Part shown: positions 46,558 to 57,229 of the stretch, piece after piece | Numbering within the stretch: position 1 is the first letter of the stretch | Layout: the number at the start of each line of letters is the position of its first letter | NCBI GenBank assembly: GCA_016717145.1 | Contig: JADKGD010000076.1 | Span: 1 to 64,000 of the forward strand | DNA from: Saprospiraceae bacterium | Lineage (GTDB): Bacteria > Bacteroidota > Bacteroidia > Chitinophagales > Saprospiraceae | Direction of reading: 5' to 3' | Length of the DNA stretch: 64,000 bases | Program-made: the position numbers and the translations under genes | The notes under the pieces: model-generated | Database searches by the model: none | What the model was told of the DNA's origin: nothing | The model's input: only the letters and a program-made list of their open reading frames with translations

Positions 46558-49229
46558 ATGAAATTAAAAAAAGCTTCGGAAATATTTATAAGATTAAAAT
46601 TGGGAACGTGCATATTCGTGTGCCAGAGCACTTTATACATTAGGTGAGAGAAAAAAAAATATAGATTATTCATTGACCTGATGAAAAATATCTCAGATGC
46701 TATACCACAAGATCAAAATATACTAAAGCCAAATCAATCACTTAATTGGCTACATTTATGAAAATATTGGTCGTGTTCATTTGGCGATTAACAGGTATAA
46801 AAAGGCTGAAAAAGAATACCTTGGCTCTAACGATTCTACACGCACATCAAGACTGTACAATGGATTGTGTGTGACACATATCCAAATTAGAGAATATAAA
46901 CTTGCAAAATTTTATGGTAGTCATGCAGTAAGATTAGGTACAGACAGTTTAGGTAGATTTTTTGCAAATGAAAATTTAGGAAAAGCATACATCTATAGTG
47001 GTGAAGGAGATACAGGACGTAAATATATTGATATTGCAAATCAAATCATACCATATACCAACGGTGAATATGAATTAAATATTTCAAGAAGCTACAGACA
47101 TGAAGGGGACATCTATTGTGCTTTGTTGTATGCTGATAGTTCATTGACTAAAAGTTTAAAAGTCAAGTCAGATAAGCTAATGCTTGTATATGCGTATATT
47201 GGTGAACTCCAACTTATACTTTGGGTAAGACTGATAAAGCGCTTTATTACCTTAATAAAGCCTACAAATTAAGTAAGGCTGAAGAGGACAAAAGAGAAAT
47301 AGTCAAAATCCTTATTCCACTTGCTCAAGCTGAGCGATATAAAGGGAATACACAGAAAGCCCTAAGTTTTATAAATAAAGGCATACAGCTCATCGAGCCA
47401 AAATCCAATTTAAAATTTCTCACAGACGAAAATATTGGCTTGGTGCCACTGGGAGACATGTACTACATCAATTTAATGCACGAAAAAGCGCCATGTTATC
47501 AACAAGGAACAAAATAATATCAATCGGCTGATAAAATCAGGTCAGATATTTGATAGATGCATGGTATTTATAGACGACATGAAATGTTTTTTGACAATTA
47601 CGAAGCAAAAAGAGATCTTGCTAATGAGTCCAAAATTATTTTTAATGATGCCATAGAAAATTATCTCCAATTGTTTAAGCTTACCTCAAACAACAAATAT
47701 CTGGAATCCGCTTTTTTATACGCTCAGAAATATAACTCGTTTCAGCTCAGAGAACAATTAAGCGAGAAAAAGCCCTGATTTGGCAACAAATAACAAAACA
47801 CTTATTAATAGATATGATGAACTGGAAATCAAGGTACCTGGATGCCACCAATAACTATCATGATAGTACCGAAAAAATGATATAAATTATGTTAAATCAA
47901 AAATCTGTTTCTGTCATTCTCTGATTCGCTTCAAAAATGTTTTTCCAAAATTTAAAAGCCAGAAAGAAAATTGATGTCCTTTCTATATCACAAATTCAAT
48001 CAAACCGACAATCAAAGTATGTTGATAAACTATTTTATTGGTGATGTAAGCATATATTTTCTGTGTCTATAAAAATGATTTTACCTATTTTAGTTTTGAA
48101 TATAACCAGAAATTTAAAGACAATTTAACTTCTTACATCTCCATTCTGTCAAACGATATTAAACCTGGAACCAACATAGATTCGTTGGAGCAATCGTTTA
48201 TATTTGCTGCACATTATTTGTATGAAAGACTTATAAAAATCCAACAGATAAAGCTTCCATTAAAAACCTGATTATAGTACCTGATGGTTTATTATACAGA
48301 ATACCTTTTGAGGCGCTGCTATCAGAAAAGATAAACTCCTGAAAGATCCTTCAAAAATATCTTATCACAAAATATGACACGAGATATCTTTATTATTGTG
48401 AACAATTAAATCAAAATACACCTTTACAAAATCGCTCGATGGCTATCTCGGCATGGGTTTGGAATATGATAAATATACGCTGGATGAAATGAAAAATTAC
48501 AAACAAGACACCATTCCATCCTGGATAAGTGAAAAATTTCGTTCAGAAAGTTTGTCTCACCTGTATTTTGCTGATGATGAAGTGATCTCTATATCCAAAA
48601 TTTTCCTGGAAAACACTTTGTAAATCTGAAGCTACTAAAAGTAATTTTATAAACAATGCTCAAAATTATGATATTCTCCACCTTTCTGCTCATTCTTTTG
48701 TAGATTTTGACCAACCTGAAAAAAACGTCCGTTGTCCTAACAAAATCAGATGCTAAAACAAATAACTGCTAAGCCTCGGAGACGTGTTGCATTTAAATCT
48801 TCACAGCCAATTGGTCACGCTGAGTTCCTGCAATTCTGCCAGTGGTAAAATTTTGGAAGGTGAAGGCATCTCCAGCCTGTCCAAGACATTTTTTGAGGCA
48901 GGAAGCAGCAGCGTACTGGGTAGTTGCTGGCGTGTCTCAGATGAAATTACAAAAATGTTTATGGAGTCATTCTACAAAAAACTAAAAATAGGCATGGAAA
49001 AGATCAGGCATTAAGAGAAACAAAACTTGACATGATAGCCATGGATAATGACAAAATAAATCCGGCATACAAGATCCCACCTTACTGGGCTGCATGGGTC
49101 ATCTATGGCAATGATACGCCGATATATGAAAAACCTGCTTACATTAGGTACTTGCTGTACAGCTTATTATCTGCATTTGTTATAATACTTGCATATGTGA
49201 TTGCAAAACACAAACTAAGTCAGGCATAA
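46558..49229 (+). pseudogene. TPR-CHAT domain protein, heavily frameshifted
   Basis: Several frames together give an N-terminal array of TPR helices (about 46780-47780, e.g. KALYYLNKAYKLSKAEEDKR) and a C-terminal CHAT peptidase (about 48240-49120). CHAT marks are LIIVPDGLLYRIPFEALL, the His motif ILHLSAHSF near 48680, the Cys motif TLSSCNSASG near 48820-48850 and YWAAWVIYGN near 49085. A terminal membrane helix (YSLLSAFVIILAYVIA) ends it at 49229. CHAT proteins are caspase-like proteases that often respond to signals. As written the gene is broken in about ten places. The start is not certain. Confidence 0.75.
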
Positions 49230-49737
49230 GTTTTTCTTATTCAGAAAGCCCGATTATTTAAAAAGCCTGACCACATATCCGTGATCAAGACAAATATTAA
49301 GTATGTATTCAAAAAAGAAAACATAGCTGAACACTTTCACACGTTTGCAAAAGTATTTTCCAGTCAGGTAAGCTAAATTCCACTTCTATAATAATAATAT
49401 GTCGCATTTGTGACAAAAGAGATATTCTATTATGGTATAAAAATATGTCTAGCTTTGTTTGATATTATTTTACAAAATGAACTACAAGGATTCCATTTTT
49501 ACTAAATTCAAAAAAATTAAAAGTTACATATATAAATATATAATATATATAATATAATGTATTTATTTACATTACATGGCACTGTTAAAATCTTACTCCT
49601 ATGTAAAAAAGACAATATTTTTTTTTAGCATGAAATTTTGTCACGTTTTAACTTAATAAATATTTTAATAATGAGAAAAGGAGAATTTAATATTCTTATC
49701 TTTTAAAAAATTATTAATTAAATTAAAACTAAATTTA
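49230..49737. other. AT-rich intergenic region
   Basis: About 500 bp of very AT-rich DNA with TA-repeat stretches (49530-49560) and a small AATGTA/TACATT pairing (49556-49573). No gene is seen. It precedes the run of secreted genes and probably holds their promoter, but no clear TAnnTTTG box was found. Confidence 0.35.
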
Positions 49738-50460
49738 ATGAAAAACTTATCCTTATTATTCCTGATATTTATTGCGTTTTCTTGTAGCAAAGAAGAAAAA
49801 ACTACATCAAGTAATGTTACGCAGCGTTCCAATTCTGATGCAACATGGTGTGATGAGCTAATTGAAGGTGAGCCGACAAGTGTAACGGGCTATTATACTT
49901 ACCCAAGTGAGCTTATTAGTACCAGTCCAAACTTTAAATTTTACGTAAATTATAATGCCTTAACTGTTAAAAATAGATTTGACATTTACGATGGAATTGG
50001 CACGTTAGTAGCAAGCACAAATGCTTACGTAATGGGGACTGGGACATTGACTTTTATTGTTTGTCCTGATTCACCTTTACCATTTCGATTAGTTGTTAAG
50101 GCTTATTCTGCCACCAAAGCAACAGATAAATGGAATGTCAATATTACATGTAGTCCTTATTCATGTATACCGGTGGATAGCTGTTGTGATAAGGTTTTTT
50201 TGGATGCACAATGGTCTGTGGACGCTGATCGCCCTGGTTGTTGTATATAACATAAAATTCATTAATAATTCAACTTGTTTAATGAATGTTTATCAAATGG
50301 AATAAAAATCGCAGCCGTTGGGCCACTTCAGGTTTTTCCTCTGATATTTTCAAAATGTGAGAATACAACACCAATAACGTTTTCAATTGGAGAATCTGTT
50401 AAAAATCCTTGTAAGACATTTACGACACAACCTCTCGGAACTAACTGCTCTCTTTCATAA
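49738..50460 (+). pseudogene. Cys-rich lipoprotein with GCC domain, paralogue 1, compensating frameshifts
   Basis: A lipoprotein with signal MKNLSLLFLIFIAFSC (Cys at 16) followed by a beta-rich domain (about 30-135) and a Cys-rich tail. In the plain frame it stops at 50250 just after GCC. A shift near 50242 exposes YNIKFINNSTCLMNVYQM, and a second shift near 50295-50300 returns to the original frame (GIKIAAVGPLQVFP) and runs to a stop at 50460. The rebuilt tail matches the domain in the next gene. A strong terminator begins 8 nt after 50460, which backs this end. Function unknown; likely surface or outer membrane. Confidence 0.65.
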
Positions 50461-50468
50461 ACCTTAAA

Positions 50469-50506
50469 AAAACAAGCTAGCTAATAGTAATTAGTTAGCT
50501 TGTTTT
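50469..50506 (+). terminator. Strong bidirectional hairpin terminator
   Basis: A 17-bp stem, AAAACAAGCTAGCTAAT with ATTAGTTAGCTTGTTTT (one G-T wobble), has a 4-nt AGTA loop and T/A runs on both sides. It follows the stop of the Cys-rich lipoprotein by 8 nt. Confidence 0.85.
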
Positions 50507-50607
50507 CACATCAAAAAGATATTCATTTAATTTGGTGAATTCCAATCATTTAAATTAATTTCATTTTACTAATCTCAATATTATTTAATCACTAAAATTA
50601 ATTATTT

Positions 50608-51301
50608 ATGAAAAACATTTTATTTTTGTTTATGGCAATAATTGCCATAGCGTGTGCTAAAGATGAAGCGCCCACTAATGAGAATACTGTTAGTGTTGAA
50701 ACAAGGGCTGGTGACGGTTGTTCCTGCGCTAACGTCACTTTTACAACAACTTCATGTCCTGAACCGCAAGAAGGTTGTTGCAAAAAATCAATCAAAATCA
50801 CAAACCTTAATTCTTGTGCGGTTAAAGTCTACTCTGGTCTTTCACTTAAATATACTGTACCAGGTAATACTTCTGCTGTTTACACGTTTATCTCTTGTTC
50901 TCCTGGAGCACCAAAAAAGTGATGTGCTTGATATCAAATTATCCGATGGAACATTATGTAAAAGAGTAACCATTCCTCCATGTACAAATTTTTCAACCTG
51001 TTTATCAAATGTTTCTGCATCCATAGGAAATATATGTCAAAGCTCTAATCCCGGAAATGGTTGTTGTGTGATGAGATTTACATTTGGTCATTCTTCCAAC
51101 TGCACGCTTTTTCTCGTCGATAATGTAGGGAATAATTATGGTTCTTTCGCCGGTAATAACACTGTCTATACTCTCTATGCAACTATTTGTAATTCAGCCT
51201 ATTTTTCAGTCGTGGATTGCAATGGAAATCAAGTAGGAACGATAAATGGGCTACCTTCGTTTGGGATACCAGGTTGTGGATATTATGGGCAATGCCAATA
51301 A
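50608..51301 (+). pseudogene. Cys-rich lipoprotein with two GCC domains, paralogue 2, one frameshift
   Basis: The SPII signal is MKNILFLFMAIIAIAC (Cys at 16). Two related domains follow: GCCKKSIKITNLNSCAVKVY with GNTSAVYTFISC, and GCCVMRFTFGHSSNCTLFLV with GNNTVYTLYATIC. Between them is a link with SDGTLCKRVTIPPC. The frame breaks in an A run near 50915-50921 (one A too many) and continues to a stop at 51301, giving about 230 residues. Twelve or more Cys suggest several disulphides in the exported protein. No family is recognised. A nested palindrome follows at 51313. Confidence 0.65.
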
Positions 51302-51312
51302 AAAGAACTAAG

Positions 51313-51434
51313 CAGTTTCAGAAAGTTTTTTAATAGCTCAATACAAAAAAATCAACCCCGTCTTAATTTTTATTTTTCCAAAATTAAGCTTTTGATATGT
51401 ACATGTATTTATAATGAATGGCTTTCTGAAACTG
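51313..51434. repeat. Nested 122-bp palindrome
   Basis: Outer arms CAGTTTCAGAAAG (51313-51325) and CTTTCTGAAACTG (51422-51434) are a perfect 13-bp inverted repeat. Inside, CTTAATTTT (51362-51370) pairs with AAAATTAAG (51380-51388). It separates the Cys-rich lipoprotein from the metzincin gene and may be a small inverted-repeat element or a folded 3' end. Confidence 0.6.
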
Positions 51435-51482
51435 AAAAAGAAATTCGAAGAACTAAATTTCGTAAAAATATAAATTTTAATA

Positions 51483-52435
51483 ATGAATAATTACATATAT
51501 TATTTTGTTTTGATACTTTTATTTTCTTCTTGTCAGAGGAAAATGTTCAGGAAGCACAATCTATAATTGAAAATAGACAAAAGATTGGTGTATATTCCAG
51601 AACTCAAATTCCGTCGTACACAACTGTAAATAATATTACCTATTCAATTATGCCAGATAATGGAGGATTTACAGCTGCGCAAATAGTTTCAATCATATCT
51701 GGAATCAATGCTTGGAAAAATAATACCAATATTTTGAATTTTGTTAGAATAAGCGATAATAATACATCCGCAAATATTAGAATTAAACGATTGGATAATG
51801 GACCTAATGATAGTTGGGGTAATACAGATCTTTTTCCAAATGGCATAGTTAACTCAGCGATAGGTGTTTTTCTGGATGAAATAGTTGCAGACTGCACTGG
51901 TCCTCAGTTAACCTGCTTGCGCAATATAGTTACCCACGAAGTTGGACATTGTTTGGGCCTTGATCATACAGATAATTTAGATAATAGTGGGGCTGCAATT
52001 CCCGTTATTGGGTCTTCTTCCAATGACCCGACCTCAATTATGAATTCAGGAATAACATTGCCGATAAATAGTTCTTCATTGCTTCCAGGACCTAATTTAA
52101 ATGATTATAATGTAATTAGTTCATTGTTCCCTATTTCAAGTATTTACTCCACCATTTCTTCTGTGACCAAAACATTTGTTGACGATAATAAATACAACAT
52201 AAAAGTTAATATAAATCAAACTTTTGGACGAAATTATGTAGCAAAAGCAGACATTATTAAAAATGGTGTAGTTGTCAAATCTGTTACTGGTGACATAGGA
52301 ATATTGGCTTCCAGTACTATAAATATGGGTGTTGTGACCCTTTTACCAGGTCAATATCAAGTTAAATTAACATCAAAAAATTATAGGGCTGATTTTACTC
52401 AGCCAAATACTTCAACTGTTTCACTAACAATTTAA
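51483..52435 (+). pseudogene. Metzincin metalloprotease lipoprotein, frameshift at the signal peptide
   Basis: The catalytic part has the metzincin zinc motif HEVGHCLGLDH (near residue 150 of the corrected protein) and a Met-turn-like SIMNSG, so it is a matrixin-like (M10-type) protease. The C-terminal third (from about residue 230) is a beta domain ending in DFTQPNTSTVSLTI. The frame containing the protease starts at an internal Met at 51530, but the ATG at 51483 opens a lipoprotein signal (YFVLILLFSSC) one T away in frame near 51531-51534. With that T added the protein is about 317 residues. It should sit on the outer membrane. Confidence 0.75.
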
Positions 52436-52446
52436 ACAATATATTT

Positions 52447-53270
52447 ATGAAAAATTTAAGTTTAGTATTTATTACATTATTTGGTTTTGCAATCTCTTGC
52501 ACAAAAGAAACTAATGTAATTAGCATTCCAACTGATCTGACTTATGATATGAGATCAATGATATTGTTTATGGGATATGATCCGGAAATTTGTTCGCTTC
52601 AACCGGATGGAACAATTAAAGTCTATGATGATCTCTTCATATCTGCTGGATCGATTATAGAATATAAAAGGCAAAAAAGATTAGGTATTTTAACTACTGT
52701 TGAAAATCGGCAGAAAGTATCATTTACAAAACCTACAGCATTACCATGGGCATCAGTGGCAAATATAACCTATAAGTTGGATAATGCATTCTCGACACCT
52801 GAAAGAACTGCATTCAACAGTGGGGTAAATGCTTGGGAATCTTCTAACACTAATCTAAATTTTACATCGGTAATTTCAGGTGGAAATATCAACGTTATTA
52901 GAAATCCAAATTCTGGACCTGGTGTGGCAGCCCAAACAATGGTGATATTCACAGGAGGTCCTTTATCTGCTACAACTACACTATTTATGGGTACAATAAC
53001 AGCTAATTGTACCTCTACAGGAGGGATTAATATGTCGGAGTGTTTTGTACTCAACCTAATGGAAGGCACTATACACTTAAAGTTGATATCATCCAAAATG
53101 GCGTAATCAAAAAAACTTTGACCACAGACGTTGGCATTATTTCTTCCGGCCAGGTTTCTATGGGTGTTGTCAATATATCACCGGGACAAGCTCAGGCTCG
53201 TATTTATTCAAAAAACTTTAGGGGTGACTTCACCCAACCTACCTATACATCTTACAATTTTACAATTTAA
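52447..53270 (+). pseudogene. Metzincin paralogue with the catalytic core deleted
   Basis: A lipoprotein signal (MKNLSLVFITLFGFAISC, Cys at 18) and about 180 residues resemble the N-terminal half of the neighbouring metzincin (RQKVSFTKPTALPWASVANI, AFNSGVNAWESSNTNLNF). Near 53035 the frame changes and the sequence jumps to the paralogue's C-terminal domain (HYTLKVDIIQNGVIKKTLTT to DFTQPTYTSYNFTI). About 100 residues that should carry HExxHxxGxxH are missing. It cannot be an active protease. It starts 12 nt after the first metzincin, so a tandem duplication then deletion is likely. Confidence 0.75.
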
Positions 53271-53297
53271 TTTATTAACTTATTAAAAATTAAAAAC

Positions 53298-55229
53298 ATG
53301 AAACATTTCTTAAATTTCAGCATTCTATTCATTTTTCTTATTTCTTACAAATCAGTATCGGCCCAATTTTTTGACTTTGAAAATTCTTGTTCTGATCATA
53401 GTTCAGCATTTAGCCTTGGTTGTATCAAAAGCAACAATTTGACGTGGATTAATACCCATGGCTCGTCTGATAACAATACAGGTAACCCACTAGAAACCCC
53501 ATTTGGTATAAGGTCAGCGAATATGTATGTAATCATTGATGGAAATTGTACTGGTGAAACGGCTAGAAAGGGCGAAGGTATTGCTCTGCCATATAATTTC
53601 ATTCAGGGGAAAACATACTTTATCAAATATAGTCGAAAAATAGGGACGCTAGCAGGTACCAATTATATTAAAGCTCAGTGGATACTGGCAAATGGCCTGG
53701 TCAATGTAAATGGTTCTCTTATAAATTGTACTACTTCGGCAAATGACGCAATTCCACCAATACCAATGAATAGTCAAATTTTAAAAACTTATACTCAGAG
53801 CACTGGTTGGGTCGAAGATGTCATTTGTTTTGTGCCTGAGCGCAATTACACCCATTTATGGTTTAGATCAATAATTGAAGGACCTACAGCTAATGAAAGA
53901 AAGGCATTTGTTCGTTTAGACAATTTCACCATCTCAGAAGAACCTGTATTAAACGCCTATACCACCGATGCTTCAGGCAACCCTAAATCTACGTTTTGTT
54001 TTGGAGAAGATGTGTATTTAAAAGTTTTATATCCCTTTACTGATAATAATATTTATGTCGATGCTTGGTTAGATCCTAATTATCTGGTTGACTGGTATAC
54101 AGGACCAGGCGATGTGACTTTAGACAATAACAATATGATTAATCTTTCTCAGACATTATTTGATAGAAACCAAAGACACTATGATCCCAGTAGAACGTAC
54201 TACTTAAAAGTGGCAGATGTGACTACAAATGGTTGTTGGGTAGAAAGTAAAACCTCCTTTAATTATGTATGTTGTGAAGATGTCGATTATTGTAGTTTTA
54301 GATCAGAGGTAAGCTCTTCCAGTGCGCCTTTTACCATCACTTCAAGGGCAAATAAAGACTATACGAAGTATGGCGTCACCCATCAGTTTTGTATCTATAG
54401 CGATGTCAATAATGATGGTATTTATGAGTTTATTTCTTGCTCTGATGGCCCGAATAGTAGTTTTACAGGTGGTGTTGTAGGTGTTAGGTATTACATCTTA
54501 CATCGAGTGATTACGCCTTGTGGAGACTATTGTTGTGTGATCAGCCATTGTGTAGGTTGCAATACTTCCAATGCCGCTGCAGGGGATAATTTAACCTGTG
54601 AATCCTTTATCCCGTATTGTACTCCAGTGCCTAAACCAAATTGTCCATTGGCGTCTAATCCTACACCAACATCTACCAGCCTTCTTTTGGCTTGGCCTGC
54701 AGTGCTCAATGCCACGTCTTATGAAATTCAGATCATCATAAATGACCCTAGCTGTGGATGTACTGGTCCGGTAAGTACCGCTAATTTAACTTCCACCGCG
54801 AGTAATATTACTCTTTCGAGTAGAGATACAAGGCTAGGCATTCCTGCTTGTTTTTCTTATAGGATACGATCAGTATGTTCAGATAATTTGCTAGGTAGAT
54901 GGTCCCCAAAAAGATGTTATCCATCTTGTACCAATACCACACTTTTACGAAATGTGACCGATAACCCAAGCCGTTTTGAAATAGGAGATGTAACGGTTAG
55001 TCCAAACCCAAGTTCTGGTGAAATCAATATCCAAAATATACAATTGATGGAGGATGAAAAATATAGTATTGCCATTTATGGATATGATGGTAAAAAGCAT
55101 ATTCAATCAGATAATTTATCTGGTCCTTCTGCAACATTAGATATTACTACCATACCTATTGGAATGTACTTTATTAGAATTCATACAACTTCAGGAAAAA
55201 TGAAATCCTTTAAAGTAATTAAAATATAA
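53298..55229 (+). CDS. Secreted T9SS protein with Cys-rich and FN3-like domains
   Basis: A 643-residue protein with a signal peptide (ending SVSAQ, residue 22). Residues about 25-220 form a beta-sandwich with FRSIIEGPTANERKAFVRLDNF, as in MAM- or CBM-like gliding-type modules. A Cys-rich middle (about 330-440, several CC pairs) and an FN3-like domain (about 450-540, LLLAWPAVLNATSYEIQI) follow. The C-terminal 80 residues are a T9SS type A sorting domain (VTVSPNPSSGEINIQN). It lies 27 nt after the metzincin remnant and ends the run. No catalytic motif is seen. Confidence 0.8.
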   Translation: MKHFLNFSILFIFLISYKSVSAQFFDFENSCSDHSSAFSLGCIKSNNLTWINTHGSSDNNTGNPLETPFGIRSANMYVIIDGNCTGETARKGEGIALPYNFIQGKTYFIKYSRKIGTLAGTNYIKAQWILANGLVNVNGSLINCTTSANDAIPPIPMNSQILKTYTQSTGWVEDVICFVPERNYTHLWFRSIIEGPTANERKAFVRLDNFTISEEPVLNAYTTDASGNPKSTFCFGEDVYLKVLYPFTDNNIYVDAWLDPNYLVDWYTGPGDVTLDNNNMINLSQTLFDRNQRHYDPSRTYYLKVADVTTNGCWVESKTSFNYVCCEDVDYCSFRSEVSSSSAPFTITSRANKDYTKYGVTHQFCIYSDVNNDGIYEFISCSDGPNSSFTGGVVGVRYYILHRVITPCGDYCCVISHCVGCNTSNAAAGDNLTCESFIPYCTPVPKPNCPLASNPTPTSTSLLLAWPAVLNATSYEIQIIINDPSCGCTGPVSTANLTSTASNITLSSRDTRLGIPACFSYRIRSVCSDNLLGRWSPKRCYPSCTNTTLLRNVTDNPSRFEIGDVTVSPNPSSGEINIQNIQLMEDEKYSIAIYGYDGKKHIQSDNLSGPSATLDITTIPIGMYFIRIHTTSGKMKSFKVIKI

Positions 55230-55264
55230 GCTACAAAACGTTTTCAAAGATTGGATAAATCTCA

Positions 55265-55300
55265 AAAGGCCCATTAAATTCTAATTTTAGTGGGTCTTTC
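55265..55300 (+). terminator. Hairpin terminator after the T9SS gene
   Basis: AAGGCCCATTAAA pairs with TTTTAGTGGGTCTT around a TTCTAA loop, with one mismatch, and a T-rich CTTTATTTT follows. It starts about 36 nt after the stop at 55229. The rest of 55301-55501 shows no gene. Confidence 0.7.
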
Positions 55301-55501
55301 TTTATTTTGCTTCCAATTATATACGACCTTATAATTTGGAAAACACTTTAATGTTTAACACAATTTTTGGGTTTTGAAACTGAGAAGAAAATGTGTCTAA
55401 AAATTGAGTCTTGTCAAAAATAATTTGCATAGAATTTTTTCCCTTTCCTATCCTTTTTCCAAAAATAAAAACCTACTTTTATAGCATCAAAACAATTACT
55501 T

Positions 55502-57229
55502 ATGAAGCAATGGTATTTTCTCCTTTTATGTCCGGTCATCTTAGCCACTTCCTGCCAGCAAAAATACAATAAAACCACTAAGGTTACATTTTCGGTTTCT
55601 ATACCCGATAGCCTTAGCGAAGGTGTTGCAGATGGACGTATGATACTCATGTTGTCTACAAATGAAAAGACTGAACCACGCTTTGAAATCCTTGATGGCC
55701 CTAAAACACAACTGGCTTTCGGCAAAAATTTGGAAGCTTGGAATAAAGGAGAAAAAGTTATTTTTTCAGGAGATGAATTTGGTTATCCGATTACCGACAT
55801 GCATGACGTCCCTCCCGGAGACTATTATGTCCAGGCCTTGCTACACAAATATGAAACATTTAAACTATCCAACGGACACACTGTAAAACTACCGATGGAT
55901 CGGGGTGAAGGGCAGCAATGGAATCTGGCACCGGGAAATCTCTACAGCACGCCGAAAAAAATAACCATTGGCCAATCCTGTCATATTGACCTCACACTGC
56001 ATAAAAAAATAGCACCAATTGAAGCCCCAAAAGATACTGAATGGGTCAAACATATTAAGTTCAAAAGTAAGCTGCTCTCCGAATTCTGGGGCCGCGATAT
56101 CTACCTTGGCGCACACATCCTTCTGCCCAAAGACTGGGCTACCAAAACAAATGTCAAATATCCGCTGGCCATCTTTCATGGCCATTTTCCAGCCGATCTT
56201 GATGGCTTCAGAACCAGCCCACCCGATACTACTGCACCTTGCGTCTATAGCGAACGATTCAAACTGGATTGTTACAACAGAATCGAAGAACAGGAAGCAT
56301 ATGATTTTTATAAAATTTGGTCAGGACCGAATTTCCCGAGGGTTCTGGCTATAGAAATTCAACACCCTACCCCATATTATGACGATTCATATGCTGTGAA
56401 TTCAGCTGCTCAGGGTCCTTACGGAGATGCCATCACCTATGAGTTGATTCCTTATATTGAGCAGCAATTCAGAGGTATTGGTCAAGGCTGGTCCAGATTT
56501 ATGTACGGAGGTTCTACTGGTGGCTGGGAAGTGCTTGCCGCTCAGGTTTTTTATCCGGACGAATACAATGGCTGTTTTGCTGCCTGTCCGGACCCTATTG
56601 ACTTCAGAGCCTATACTGTAGTAGATATTTATAAAGATAAAAATGCTTACTTCCTCGAGAGTAACTTTAAAAAAACACCCAGACCGGGCCAGCGCGATTA
56701 CCTCGGTCATGTCAGTGCTACGATGCAGGAATTGAATTATCGCGAGCTGGTACTTGGGGACAAAAGCAGGTCAGGACAACAATGGGATATTTGGGAAGCT
56801 ACCTATTCACCCATAGATAATGAAGGGTATCCAAAACGACTCTGGGATAAAGTTACCGGTGAGATTGATTCAAAAGTAGCCGATTACTGGAAAGAAAATT
56901 ATGATCTGACCTATATTATGAAAAGAGACTGGCCCAAAATCGGAAGCAAACTTAAAGGAAAAATCAGAATATATTGCGGCGATATGGACAATTATTACCT
57001 GAATAATGCCGTATATCTTGCTGAAGACTTTCTTGAAAAAACAAAAGAACCCTATTACGATGGTGAAGTGGATTATGGGGATAGGGCCGAACATTGCTGG
57101 AATGGTGACCAAACCCAACCGAATGCCATCTCAAGATTGCGTTACCATAGGTTTTTTATTCCCAAATGGGTCAATGATTTAAAAAAATCAACCCCTGCCG
57201 GCGTAGATCTGAAAAGTTGGTTGTATTGA
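55502..57229 (+). CDS. Esterase-like alpha/beta hydrolase lipoprotein
   Basis: A 575-residue lipoprotein (lipobox LATSC, Cys at 18). The N-terminal 180 residues form a beta domain (VTFSVSIPDSLSEGVADGRM). The hydrolase part starts near 200, with FHGHFPADLDGF, the nucleophile elbow YGGSTGGW near residue 340 and a possible His in DRAEHCWNGD near 533. It resembles the putative esterase group of enterochelin-esterase-like proteins. No terminal sorting domain is seen, so it is probably held by its lipid in the outer membrane. The substrate is unknown. Confidence 0.75.
   Translation: MKQWYFLLLCPVILATSCQQKYNKTTKVTFSVSIPDSLSEGVADGRMILMLSTNEKTEPRFEILDGPKTQLAFGKNLEAWNKGEKVIFSGDEFGYPITDMHDVPPGDYYVQALLHKYETFKLSNGHTVKLPMDRGEGQQWNLAPGNLYSTPKKITIGQSCHIDLTLHKKIAPIEAPKDTEWVKHIKFKSKLLSEFWGRDIYLGAHILLPKDWATKTNVKYPLAIFHGHFPADLDGFRTSPPDTTAPCVYSERFKLDCYNRIEEQEAYDFYKIWSGPNFPRVLAIEIQHPTPYYDDSYAVNSAAQGPYGDAITYELIPYIEQQFRGIGQGWSRFMYGGSTGGWEVLAAQVFYPDEYNGCFAACPDPIDFRAYTVVDIYKDKNAYFLESNFKKTPRPGQRDYLGHVSATMQELNYRELVLGDKSRSGQQWDIWEATYSPIDNEGYPKRLWDKVTGEIDSKVADYWKENYDLTYIMKRDWPKIGSKLKGKIRIYCGDMDNYYLNNAVYLAEDFLEKTKEPYYDGEVDYGDRAEHCWNGDQTQPNAISRLRYHRFFIPKWVNDLKKSTPAGVDLKSWLY

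Noticed and set aside
53298..55229. Assigning the T9SS protein to a protease or carbohydrate-binding family
   Set aside because: Only fold-level resemblance and a sorting domain are visible; no catalytic motif.
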